9,949 nt of DNA from Alphaproteobacteria bacterium. Lineage in GTDB: Bacteria > Pseudomonadota > Alphaproteobacteria > UBA1280 > UBA12223. The notes below the pieces were generated by a model. That model had not been told where the DNA came from. It saw nothing but the letters and a program-made list of their open reading frames with translations, and ran no database searches. This document shows positions 1 to 6,244 of the stretch, in pieces. The stretch is taken from NCBI GenBank assembly GCA_003450915.1, contig DMEM01000102.1, positions 1 to 9,949 on the forward strand, read 5' to 3'. A program made the position numbers and the translations under genes. Within the stretch, counting starts at the first letter, position 1; each line of letters starts with the position of its first letter.

Positions 1-1
1 T

Positions 2-184
2 TATGCTTATGCAGTTTACAGATCTGTTTATAAAAGTAATATCTGGAAACATCAAAAGCTTGAACCGGTTACTTATGATACACAACTTATTAACATTATA
101 CTGTTTTCTGTTATTTTTATTAATTTACTATTTGTTTTATTTTGGCAAAAAGTGATTCAGCGAAATAAAGAAGTAACAGAATAA
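2..184 (+). CDS. C-terminal end of a membrane protein (5' end outside window)
   Basis: An open frame runs from the window edge to a TAA at 182-184 and encodes the last 60 residues of a protein. The N-terminal part is missing, so the family cannot be named. The visible piece has a polar, tyrosine-rich stretch (residues 1-28 of the fragment) and then one strongly hydrophobic helix (about residues 29-48, rich in I, L, F and V). It ends in a short charged tail (QRNKEVTE) that would be cytoplasmic by the positive-inside rule. A good intrinsic terminator follows 20 bases after the stop, which supports this being the true 3' end of a gene. It could be the last membrane segment of a transporter or other multi-pass protein; this is inference only. 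Confidence 0.6.
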   Translation, partial: YAYAVYRSVYKSNIWKHQKLEPVTYDTQLINIILFSVIFINLLFVLFWQKVIQRNKEVTE

Positions 185-203
185 CCTCCCTCTTCGATTT
201 TTT

Positions 204-230
204 GCCACTCTTTAATGGGTGGCTTTTTTT
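204..230 (+). terminator. Rho-independent terminator of the upstream membrane-protein gene
   Basis: The arms GCCACTC (204-210) and GGGTGGC (217-223) pair with one T-G wobble around a 6-nt loop, followed by seven T residues (224-230). It lies just after the stop at 184 and before the next promoter. Its right arm and T run are the same as in the terminator that follows the S66 peptidase gene. Confidence 0.85.
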
Positions 231-236
231 GCTTTG

Positions 237-266
237 TTGACAGATCTCTCTTTTCTGAGTTAAACT
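237..266 (+). promoter_or_regulatory. Sigma-70 type promoter of the S66 peptidase gene
   Basis: A perfect -35 hexamer TTGACA (237-242) is followed after 18 bases by TAAACT (261-266), a 4/6 match to the -10 consensus. It sits directly after the preceding terminator. A transcript would start near 273 and have a leader of only about 20 nt containing the strong AAGGAGG ribosome binding site (282-288). No operator-like repeat is visible. Confidence 0.55.
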
Positions 267-293
267 ACTAAATGTGTAAAAAAGGAGGTCTAG

Positions 294-1337
294 ATGTTAG
301 ATAATTTAATAATTCCTAAAAAATTAGAAAAGGGTGATAATGTGGCAATTGTTGCTTCGTCTTGGGGAGGTCCGGCATCTTTCCCTCAAAAATTTAACTA
401 TGGAGTAAAGCAATTAGAAGAAAACTTTGGCGTAAAATGTATTGTTATGCCTTTTGCAACAGCAAGCGCTGAAGAAGTTTATAATTCTCCTCAAAAAAGA
501 GCTGAAGATTTAATGGCTGCTTTTAAAAATCCAGAAATTAAAGCAATTATCTCAGCTATTGGGGGTGATGATTCTATTAGAATGTTGCCGTATATTGATT
601 TTGAGGTGATTCGCAATAATCCAAAAATTTATATAGGTTATAGTGATTCAACAATTTCTCACTTTATGTGCTTAAAGGCCGGGGTTCGTAGTTATTATGG
701 GCCTTCGATGATGGCTGGCTTTGCAGAAAATGGAGGGCTAATACCATTTATGAAAAAGTCTGTAGAAAAAACATTATTTTCTAATGACGTTATCGGTCTA
801 GTTGATAACAATAATGATGGTTATATTATTAAACAGCATAATTGGAACGATGAATTATTATTAGATTGTACTCGAGATTTAAAACTAGCGCTTCCAACAA
901 AAATAATTCACGGCTCTAAAAATGCTAAGGGGCGTTTAATAGGAGGCTGTGTTGAGGTTTTAGAGTTTATGAAAGGGACAGATTTATTTCCTAAATCAGT
1001 TGACTTTAAAGATGCAATTTTGTTTTTTGAAACATCAGAGGATAATCCAGAAGCATGCTTTATTAAGTGGTGGTTTAGAAATTACGCAGCAAGTGGAATT
1101 TTAGCCAATTTGGCAGGTATTATTATAGGTCGTCCAGGAGATGATGACCCTAAATATGTTGAAAAACAATATCAGGCTGTAATAGATGTTTTAAAAGAGG
1201 AGGGCTTAGATATACCTGTTCTTGTTAATGCTAATTTTGGACATACAGATCCTCAAATGGTAGTTCCTTACGGTGCAATGGCTGAAATTGATATAAAAAC
1301 AGAAACGTTTTCAATTTTAGAATCTGGAACAAAATAG
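294..1337 (+). CDS. Peptidase S66 family protein (LD-carboxypeptidase / MccF-like)
   Basis: S66 serine peptidases are cytoplasmic. LdcA members trim the terminal D-Ala from recycled murein tetrapeptides; MccF members cleave microcin C-type peptide nucleotides and related toxic aminoacyl conjugates. The 347-residue length is normal. Visible landmarks are the N-terminal half with GGDDS (90-94), the nucleophile elbow GYSDST with Ser117, Glu246 in FFETSED, and His317 in NFGHTDP. This gives the Ser-Glu-His triad at MccF-like spacing. Trp184 lies where MccF proteins carry a catalytic-loop Trp, which leans toward the MccF-like subgroup; this is inference. The start is fixed by AAGGAGG 5 bases before the ATG. 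The gene is a single unit with its own promoter and terminator. Family assignment is firm; substrate is open. Confidence 0.9.
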   Translation: MLDNLIIPKKLEKGDNVAIVASSWGGPASFPQKFNYGVKQLEENFGVKCIVMPFATASAEEVYNSPQKRAEDLMAAFKNPEIKAIISAIGGDDSIRMLPYIDFEVIRNNPKIYIGYSDSTISHFMCLKAGVRSYYGPSMMAGFAENGGLIPFMKKSVEKTLFSNDVIGLVDNNNDGYIIKQHNWNDELLLDCTRDLKLALPTKIIHGSKNAKGRLIGGCVEVLEFMKGTDLFPKSVDFKDAILFFETSEDNPEACFIKWWFRNYAASGILANLAGIIIGRPGDDDPKYVEKQYQAVIDVLKEEGLDIPVLVNANFGHTDPQMVVPYGAMAEIDIKTETFSILESGTK

Positions 1338-1346
1338 TTTTAAATG

Positions 1347-1377
1347 AAAAAAGCCACCCCAAAAGGGTGGCTTTTTT
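1347..1377 (+). terminator. Rho-independent terminator after the S66 peptidase gene
   Basis: A perfect 7-bp stem GCCACCC (1353-1359) / GGGTGGC (1365-1371) with a 5-nt loop is followed by six T residues. Six A residues before the stem allow it to work on the other strand too. It lies 9 bases after the stop codon. Confidence 0.9.
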
Positions 1378-1453
1378 GTGTTTAATACTAGAAAAATTGT
1401 AATTAAATGATTATATTAGGCTCAATACTTTTGCTTCTTTAGGGGAGATTCTC

Positions 1454-2332
1454 ATGTTTTCAAATACATTTTATATGTTTAAGAACAATCTAACAGCTCT
1501 ATGCTTTGGATTGGTGATGGTAATGAATTATGTTTTAATTTATTATTTTGATTTATACTCTTGGTTTCATGCAGGGCTATGTTCTTTTATTCTATGGCTA
1601 TTGTTGAGCCTGCCATACTTTAAGCATAAGGCTCAAGGTGTGGTCATGGTGTTGGTTAGTGTTGTATTTTTAGTTATTCTATTGGCACTTTTAGTGATAA
1701 AGCCGGTTGCCGGGTTTTCTTCAAAAATTAATAGTCTGAAAAATTCATATACTCAACTTCATAGTAGTACTGTTGATATGCATTATTCAGAATTGCTTAC
1801 TTATGATAGAAACTCAAAGTATTCTATTGAGAAAATTACTGAAAATTTGGAGATGGCGATTTCTCACGGAGACTTTTTATCATATGGTGATTATCAACAA
1901 TATGTTGTTAAGCCATATCAAAAAGCTTTAGACCAGCAAGCTGTGCTATATCAATATGTTAAGCAAGCCAGGGCATCACAGGTTTTGGACATGAAAGATG
2001 TTATCGCTTCATCTTATCCTCCTTTATTTGTGATGTTTATAGTTGGCGAAACGGTAGAGGTAACTAATGATACAAATATTGCAGCCAAGCTATATTCTTT
2101 AGAGTATAGATCCAGAGTGATAGAGTACGCCCCGGTTGAAGCATATTTTATGCAACGATCTATAGATGACTTTCTGGCTGGAGGTTATAGAATGGAAGTT
2201 ACAGAGTATAACCTTGAGCAGGTGAGTTTGTGGCTTATTTTTGCATTTATGCTAAATTGCCTTGTTTTAGCAAGTGTCGTTAAATCTTATTTTAATGTTT
2301 CAGCTCGTTATAAACCCATAGTTATTCGATAA
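1454..2332 (+). CDS. Membrane protein of unknown function, four predicted TM helices
   Basis: I do not recognise this 292-residue protein. Hydrophobicity suggests three closely spaced N-terminal helices (about 13-32, 38-54 and 62-84), a polar domain of about 170 residues (85-254), and one C-terminal helix (about 255-276) ending in a short basic tail. With three helices before the large domain, that domain probably faces the periplasm, since the short loop KHKAQ (57-61) and the C-terminal tail (ARYKPIVIR) are positively charged and likely cytoplasmic. The polar domain is rich in Tyr, Gln and Ser, with no Cys and no catalytic motif that I can see. The start is supported by AGGGGAG about 6 bases upstream. 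Terminators on both sides make it a single-gene unit, so its context gives no functional hint beyond proximity to the pilus-like genes downstream. Confidence 0.8.
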   Translation: MFSNTFYMFKNNLTALCFGLVMVMNYVLIYYFDLYSWFHAGLCSFILWLLLSLPYFKHKAQGVVMVLVSVVFLVILLALLVIKPVAGFSSKINSLKNSYTQLHSSTVDMHYSELLTYDRNSKYSIEKITENLEMAISHGDFLSYGDYQQYVVKPYQKALDQQAVLYQYVKQARASQVLDMKDVIASSYPPLFVMFIVGETVEVTNDTNIAAKLYSLEYRSRVIEYAPVEAYFMQRSIDDFLAGGYRMEVTEYNLEQVSLWLIFAFMLNCLVLASVVKSYFNVSARYKPIVIR

Positions 2333-2351
2333 TAATTTTATATAATAGAAC

Positions 2352-2376
2352 AAGACGCCCTTATGGCGTCTTTTTT
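2352..2376 (+). terminator. Rho-independent terminator after the four-TM protein gene
   Basis: The stem GACGCC (2354-2359) / GGCGTC (2365-2370) with loop CTTAT is extended by two A-T pairs and followed by six T residues. It separates this gene from the lipoprotein operon. Confidence 0.9.
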
Positions 2377-2420
2377 GTTGCTCTATTGCCACAATTGTTG
2401 TTGCTAAATAACAGTCAGTA

Positions 2421-2449
2421 TTGCTATTTAACTCTAATTATTTTATGCT
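2421..2449 (+). promoter_or_regulatory. Candidate promoter of the lipoprotein-pseudopilin operon
   Basis: TTGCTA (2421-2426) and TATGCT (2444-2449) are spaced by exactly 17 bases, each a 4/6 match to the sigma-70 hexamers. They lie 30 bases before the first lipoprotein start, between the upstream terminator and the AAGGA ribosome binding site at 2467-2471. TATAGT at 2450-2455 is an alternative -10. In AT-rich DNA such matches occur by chance, so this is moderate to weak. Confidence 0.35.
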
Positions 2450-2479
2450 TATAGTGTAGAAATTTAAGGAAAATATACT

Positions 2480-3460
2480 ATGAAAAATCAAATTTTATTA
2501 GCTTTATCAATATTTATGGTAACTTCTTGTGCTTCAAAAACAACAGAAGTTGATCAAAATAGCTATAAAACAAAAAGCAAAATTGCAATGCAAAGAGTAA
2601 AAGATACAAAGCCACTTGCTAAACAAGACTTAGTAAGTCGAGAGGCTATGCAATATGCAATGCTTGATAAAATGAATGTTAGAGAAGACCGTCAAAGACG
2701 TGAATTTAATCGTATTAATGAAAAACAAAGAAGAGATTTTGTAAAAACTCAAGATGAAAACAGAGAACAATTTCTACAGGCTCATAAAGATAACACTGAA
2801 CACTTAAGTTCAATGGTTGAACAAATTACAGAATCAACAGATGCGTTTGTTGAAATGGGTAAAGAAACTCAAGATAAAATTAATTTAGAAACAAAAGCTA
2901 TGAGTTCTGAAAATGCAGATTTTAAACGTAAATTTAGAATGATTGCTGCTAAAATTGATGATAATACACAAATGCAATCTCGATACTTTAAAGAAATGAA
3001 AACAAGTTATGAAAATAAACTAGCATTTGAAGAAGCAAGATTAGCCAGAGAGCGTGAAAAAGAAAATACTATTCGTGGTGTTGTTGAAAATATGTATGAA
3101 GATCAAAATAAGGCTTTAACACAGTATTATTCAGCTGAACAAGAAGGTATGTTACCTGCAAGTAAATGGGTTTCTTTAGAAGATGCACCGATTACAGTTC
3201 ATGTTGAAAATGAAAAATTTGAAGATTTAATGTTACGTGCAGTTAATAATGCAGCCGTTCATTCTGGTCCTTGGAACCTAAAATGGAAACTAAAAAAAGA
3301 AAACGAAATTTTACTTTATACAAAGTTCAGTTTAGATGTTGAAACTAACTTTGGTGAATTTGTTTCAAATGTTAAAAAATACATTATTAATTATAATGGT
3401 GTAAAATTATACTTTAGAGTATTTAAAGAAAAACGTGTACTAATTGTGAGTGATAGCTAA
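2480..3460 (+). CDS. Helical lipoprotein with TcpQ/PilL-like C-terminal domain (1 of 2)
   Basis: A 326-residue probable outer-membrane lipoprotein. The signal peptide ends in the lipobox VTSC with the lipidated Cys at 17; Ala at +2 gives no inner-membrane retention signal. Residues 45-220 are highly charged and predicted helical/coiled coil, with Arg/Glu/Lys-rich stretches such as REDRQRREF. Residues 233-325 form a compact domain whose landmarks are GPWNLKWKL (Trp265, Trp269), NFGEFV, and a closing strand KRVLIVSD. This pattern (helix, W-x(3)-W strand, helix, hydrophobic last strand) resembles the TcpQ/PilL C-terminal domain of type IVb pilus systems and related secretin-partner domains; the match is by eye. 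The next gene ends in a related domain, so the two are paralogous in that part. The ATG is preceded by AAGGA about 8 bases away. The stop overlaps the next start (TAATG). Confidence 0.8.
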   Translation: MKNQILLALSIFMVTSCASKTTEVDQNSYKTKSKIAMQRVKDTKPLAKQDLVSREAMQYAMLDKMNVREDRQRREFNRINEKQRRDFVKTQDENREQFLQAHKDNTEHLSSMVEQITESTDAFVEMGKETQDKINLETKAMSSENADFKRKFRMIAAKIDDNTQMQSRYFKEMKTSYENKLAFEEARLAREREKENTIRGVVENMYEDQNKALTQYYSAEQEGMLPASKWVSLEDAPITVHVENEKFEDLMLRAVNNAAVHSGPWNLKWKLKKENEILLYTKFSLDVETNFGEFVSNVKKYIINYNGVKLYFRVFKEKRVLIVSDS

Positions 3461-4974
3461 TGAAAAAAATATATCCATTACCTTTAATTTTACTAACTAT
3501 GGCATCTTGTGCAAAACAAGAAGCTGAAGTTGATCCTGTAACTTTAAACTATGAAACAGGAGTTGTTATTGCAAAGGCAGACTTTATCGGTAAGCGCTAT
3601 GCTACAGATACAGATGGTTCAATATCAGATTGTAAAGGCGGAGTAGGTATTGGTATTACAGTAGAATCATCAATGTCTGATTCTTCATATATCTTTGACA
3701 GGTCTCAAAAGCCATGTAATGCTGCTGAAATTGTTTTCGATGGACGTCAAGATATTCATGCACGTGCCGCAGACCCTTCAATTGATATTGCTTTTAACGA
3801 TAAATACGGTAATCTATCAAAGCTTAATAATATTGAAAAAACAGCAAAACTAGCTACTGTTTTATCTGATAGTTCATCAGATTTTTCTGCAAATGAAGAT
3901 TTAGCAACAAAACAGTATGATCAAATGGGTATGCTAGAGGTTGAGTATAACGAGTTTGAAGATAAAAAAATGTCAAACCCACAACAAGCTAAATTTGAAG
4001 AAATTCTTAAAGAAAGCATTGTTAAAGAAAACGAAAAAGCAATGGCTAAAGCAAGAGCTGTAGCTCGTCAAGAAATTGAAAAGTCAGAGACAGAAAAAGC
4101 TGAAGAAGTTGATATTTTAAATCATAAAGCAACAAAAGCTGAAAAATATAAGCAAATGTTAGCGGAAGAGTTAGTTTCTAAAACAGAAGAAATAGCACTG
4201 CTTGAAAAAGAGATTAATACTCTTAAAAAATCAAAAACAATTGACTCAAATAGCTATGAAGATAAATTAGCTATGTTAGAAAAAAGAGTTGAAGACTATG
4301 CTCAATTAGCTTTAGTTCTAAAACGAGATAATGAAAAACTAGCTTTAAATGCTAAGCAGGCAAATAAATATATTGCAGAAGATTTAACCCAAGCAGAGCA
4401 AGATGCTGAAAATGCTCGTTATGTAGCAATGATGAAACTTGCTGAAAATATCGAAGTTGATGAAAAGTTAGCTCAAGCATTAGAAATTTCTCAAAAGAAA
4501 ACTCTACAGCGTAAAGCTCAAAGACTGCAAACTCAAGCAGATACTTTAGCTTATCATGCTCAAGCTGATAAAGTATTTAATAAAGATATGCAAAAAGTAT
4601 ATCAAGAGCTACAAAATAACATGCAGCCAGCATTTGAAGGTAAAGTAGCTCGAGTTGTAGGTGTTGGTATTGATGAAGAGCCAACATTAGCTAATGTTCA
4701 ATTATTATTAAAAGAAGATGATAAATCAGTAAATGAAATTCTGTTAGAAATTTTATCAGATGTTCAACCAATGATCGGAACTTGGAAAGTTGACTGGAAA
4801 CTAGCAACTCATAATAAACAAATTGCTGATGAAAAATGGAATGTAAGTGCTGAAACAACATTATTTGAATTCTTCGAATTTATTAAACAAAGAGTAAAAG
4901 AAATTCACGGTGTTGATATTTCAATTGATTACTTTGAGGAAACTCGCAAGATCGTAATTACAGATAACTTTTAA
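3460..4974 (+). CDS. Coiled-coil lipoprotein with TcpQ/PilL-like C-terminal domain (2 of 2)
   Basis: A 504-residue probable lipoprotein. The signal peptide ends in MASC with Cys17, the same position as in the preceding gene; Met at -3 of the lipobox is unusual but tolerable. Residues 25-115 form a separate globular part with Cys58 and Cys86 that could be disulfide-bonded. Residues about 170-385 are a long Ala/Glu/Lys-rich coiled coil, long enough to span much of the periplasm. Residues 407-502 repeat the C-terminal domain of the upstream protein: GTWKVDWKL (Trp442, Trp446), LFEFFEFIKQ, and RKIVITD. Translation is coupled through a 1-base overlap (TAATG), with no strong ribosome binding site of its own. 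A role as a scaffold or secretin partner in a pilus or secretion machine is inferred; the exact family is not recognised. Confidence 0.8.
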   Translation: MKKIYPLPLILLTMASCAKQEAEVDPVTLNYETGVVIAKADFIGKRYATDTDGSISDCKGGVGIGITVESSMSDSSYIFDRSQKPCNAAEIVFDGRQDIHARAADPSIDIAFNDKYGNLSKLNNIEKTAKLATVLSDSSSDFSANEDLATKQYDQMGMLEVEYNEFEDKKMSNPQQAKFEEILKESIVKENEKAMAKARAVARQEIEKSETEKAEEVDILNHKATKAEKYKQMLAEELVSKTEEIALLEKEINTLKKSKTIDSNSYEDKLAMLEKRVEDYAQLALVLKRDNEKLALNAKQANKYIAEDLTQAEQDAENARYVAMMKLAENIEVDEKLAQALEISQKKTLQRKAQRLQTQADTLAYHAQADKVFNKDMQKVYQELQNNMQPAFEGKVARVVGVGIDEEPTLANVQLLLKEDDKSVNEILLEILSDVQPMIGTWKVDWKLATHNKQIADEKWNVSAETTLFEFFEFIKQRVKEIHGVDISIDYFEETRKIVITDNF

Positions 4975-5000
4975 TGTAATATTTTCAAAATATCACATTA
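4972..5000. repeat. AT-rich 29-bp palindrome overlapping the lipoprotein stop codon
   Basis: Arms 4972-4985 (TAATGTAATATTTT) and 4987-5000 (AAAATATCACATTA) are reverse complements with one mismatch, around a single central base. The left arm includes the TAA stop of the second lipoprotein gene. No T run follows on the plus strand, so it is not a classical terminator. It may be a processing or attenuation hairpin that changes expression between the lipoproteins and the pseudopilin, or a protein-binding site. Confidence 0.6.
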
Positions 5001-5022
5001 AAAGTTAGCTAGGGAGAAAACC

Positions 5023-5727
5023 ATGTTAAAAATATTCAAAAAAGGAGCGATGTTCGGGCTTGAAGCTCGAGTGTTAGGAAAACAATCCGGGGGATTGTTT
5101 TTAGCGAGGCTCCGTAGACTTACCTTTAGGTTAGTCGAAGGTCATCAAGCGAGTCAGATTAAAACTTCCCAAGGTGCCATGTTCGGGCTTGATGCTAGAA
5201 TAGCTTTAGCAATCTTTGGCGCATTATCAGTAATATCAGGTGCAGCATTGTATTCTGCAATTCAAGATGCGAAGGCAACAAGTTTAATCGCAACTCATGC
5301 TGAAGTTACAAAAGCAGTTGAAGCCTATTATTTAGACACAGGTGAGTTGCCTTATGGGATTGCCAAGGATTACCTTCAGTTAGATAAGCTATTAGTTGAT
5401 CCTAGTATTGCAGGTTGGAAAGGCCCTTATACTCCGCTACCTAAAAGCACTACTAGATATTTGCTAATAGCTGATGCGACAGTAATTGGTCTAAATTATG
5501 GTAAAAATACTGATTGGGCATCTAGAGTCACTTGTGTTACGATGGGGGCTGGGGAAACATGCTCTTTTTGGACTTCTAGTCAGTGGCATAGTAAATCTCT
5601 TGTTAAAGCCGTTGAGCAAAAAATAGATAAGGAAGATGATGATGATACTAAAAATGTTAGATATACATGCTCATCTGATACGGCATGTACAGTTTATATT
5701 AAGCAATCTATTACAACTAATCTATAA
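5023..5727 (+). CDS. Pseudopilin-like (GspG-type) protein with an in-frame N-terminal repeat insertion
   Basis: A 234-residue protein with the layout of a type II secretion/type IV pilus pseudopilin: a long hydrophobic helix (about 59-82), an amphipathic helix (EVTKAVEAYYLDTGELP), and a GWKGPY motif (131-136) as in GspG. Cys171/Cys180 and Cys216/Cys222 could form two disulfides. The N-terminus is odd. A short basic leader MLKIFKKGA meets MFGLEAR at once, giving Glu at +5 if cleaved after Ala9, but the hydrophobic helix does not follow. Instead come 43 residues and a second copy, GAMFGLDAR (51-59), with Asp at +5 and then the helix. The ATG at 5023 has AGGGAG 6 bases upstream; an internal ATG at 5179 has only a weak AAGG. 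The gene is 48 bases after the lipoproteins and closed by a terminator. Pseudopilin type is fairly sure; the functional start is not. Confidence 0.8.
   Translation: MLKIFKKGAMFGLEARVLGKQSGGLFLARLRRLTFRLVEGHQASQIKTSQGAMFGLDARIALAIFGALSVISGAALYSAIQDAKATSLIATHAEVTKAVEAYYLDTGELPYGIAKDYLQLDKLLVDPSIAGWKGPYTPLPKSTTRYLLIADATVIGLNYGKNTDWASRVTCVTMGAGETCSFWTSSQWHSKSLVKAVEQKIDKEDDDDTKNVRYTCSSDTACTVYIKQSITTNL
5079..5101. repeat. Perfect 10-bp hairpin inside the pseudopilin reading frame
   Basis: AAAACAATCC (5079-5088) and GGATTGTTTT (5092-5101) are exact reverse complements with a GGG loop, followed by TTA. The form is close to a weak intrinsic terminator located about 55 bases into the gene. In translation it reads GKQSGGLF. 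Confidence 0.7.
5112..5141. repeat. Imperfect 13-bp hairpin inside the pseudopilin reading frame
   Basis: Arms 5112-5124 (CCGTAGACTTACC) and 5129-5141 (GGTTAGTCGAAGG) pair at 10 of 13 positions around loop TTTA. It lies 10 bases after the first hairpin and inside the same 129-bp unit. Confidence 0.55.
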
Positions 5728-5753
5728 AAAAGACCTCATTTAGAGGTCTTTTT
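5726..5753. terminator. Bidirectional terminator between the pseudopilin gene and rppH
   Basis: GACCTC (5732-5737) and GAGGTC (5743-5748) form a perfect stem with loop ATTTA, flanked by a run of A on the left and T on the right. It can end transcription of the plus-strand pseudopilin gene and of the converging minus-strand rppH, whose stop codon is 3 bases away. Confidence 0.9.
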
Positions 5754-5755
5754 GT

Positions 5756-6238
5756 TTAAATTGCTAAGTGTTCCTTATAGCGAGTTGCTAAACGCTTGTA
5801 AATCGGCTTTTTAGGCTGCCAGATTAAATCTACAGCTTCAGACATAGTAATCCATTTATAAGAGTCAAACTCTTTATCTTTTGCCTTTCTAAGGTCTATC
5901 GAGTTATCGTCTTTTAAATATTTAACAATAAGCCATTGTTGCTTTTGTCCGACATACTCAGAATAAGGCGTTTTTTGTTCAAATGGGAAATCATAGTACT
6001 GGAACTCTTCCCATAGATCAACTCTTTCAACTTCTTGACGTTGAATGTTAGTTTCTTCTTCTAATTCTCTAAAAGCTGCACAAATAGGGGCTTCATTTTC
6101 ATCAACGCCACCTTGAACCATTTGCCATGCGCTTTCTGATTCTGGTAGGTCAGCTCTGCGACATACTAAAACTTTGCCAGACTGGTTAATTACCATTATA
6201 CCAATGCAAGGTCTATATAAACTAGTTGTTTTGTTCAT
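5756..6238 (-). CDS. rppH: RNA pyrophosphohydrolase RppH (Nudix hydrolase)
   Basis: RppH removes pyrophosphate from the 5' triphosphate end of mRNAs and so triggers RNase E-dependent decay in the cytoplasm; relatives also split dinucleoside polyphosphates. The Nudix box spans residues 43-65: GGVDENE, then REL-EEE with Arg57, Glu58, Glu61 and Glu62 as metal-binding core. The usual Gly near its end is Asn64 (EETNI), a deviation. RppH-specific features are YRPCIGIMV at the N-terminus, WQMVQGG before the box and YVGQKQQWLIVKY after it. Length, 160 residues, is normal. I chose ATG at 6238: GGGAG lies 9 bases upstream, whereas the in-frame TTG at 6244 would be only 3 bases from it. The gene is a single minus-strand unit, cut off from ctpA-deacetylase by a terminator though still next to them. 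Confidence 0.9.
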   Translation of the reverse strand: MNKTTSLYRPCIGIMVINQSGKVLVCRRADLPESESAWQMVQGGVDENEAPICAAFRELEEETNIQRQEVERVDLWEEFQYYDFPFEQKTPYSEYVGQKQQWLIVKYLKDDNSIDLRKAKDKEFDSYKWITMSEAVDLIWQPKKPIYKRLATRYKEHLAI

Positions 6239-6244
6239 TGTCAA

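Larger units (their letters stand above)
5042..5199 (+). repeat. 129-bp in-frame unit bounded by imperfect direct repeats
   Basis: Copies at 5042-5070 and 5171-5199 match at 25 of 29 positions, including an uninterrupted 14-nt core ATGTTCGGGCTTGA (5050-5063 and 5179-5192). The period is 129 bases (43 codons), so the reading frame is kept. One unit (5050-5178) is about 47% G+C by my count, against about 30% for the window, and holds two hairpins. It may be a palindromic element inserted with target duplication, as in Rickettsia palindromic elements, or a partial duplication from another pilin locus. Confidence 0.7.

Noticed and set aside
2383..2435. Repeated TTGCT words and a weak TAAATA/TATTTA hairpin upstream of the first lipoprotein gene
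   Set aside because: The repeats are short, irregular and expected by chance in AT-rich DNA; only the promoter-like spacing was kept.
6239..6244. TTG at 6244 as the rppH start
   Set aside because: It would be only 3 bases from the GGGAG ribosome binding site, while the ATG at 6238 has a normal 9-base spacing.
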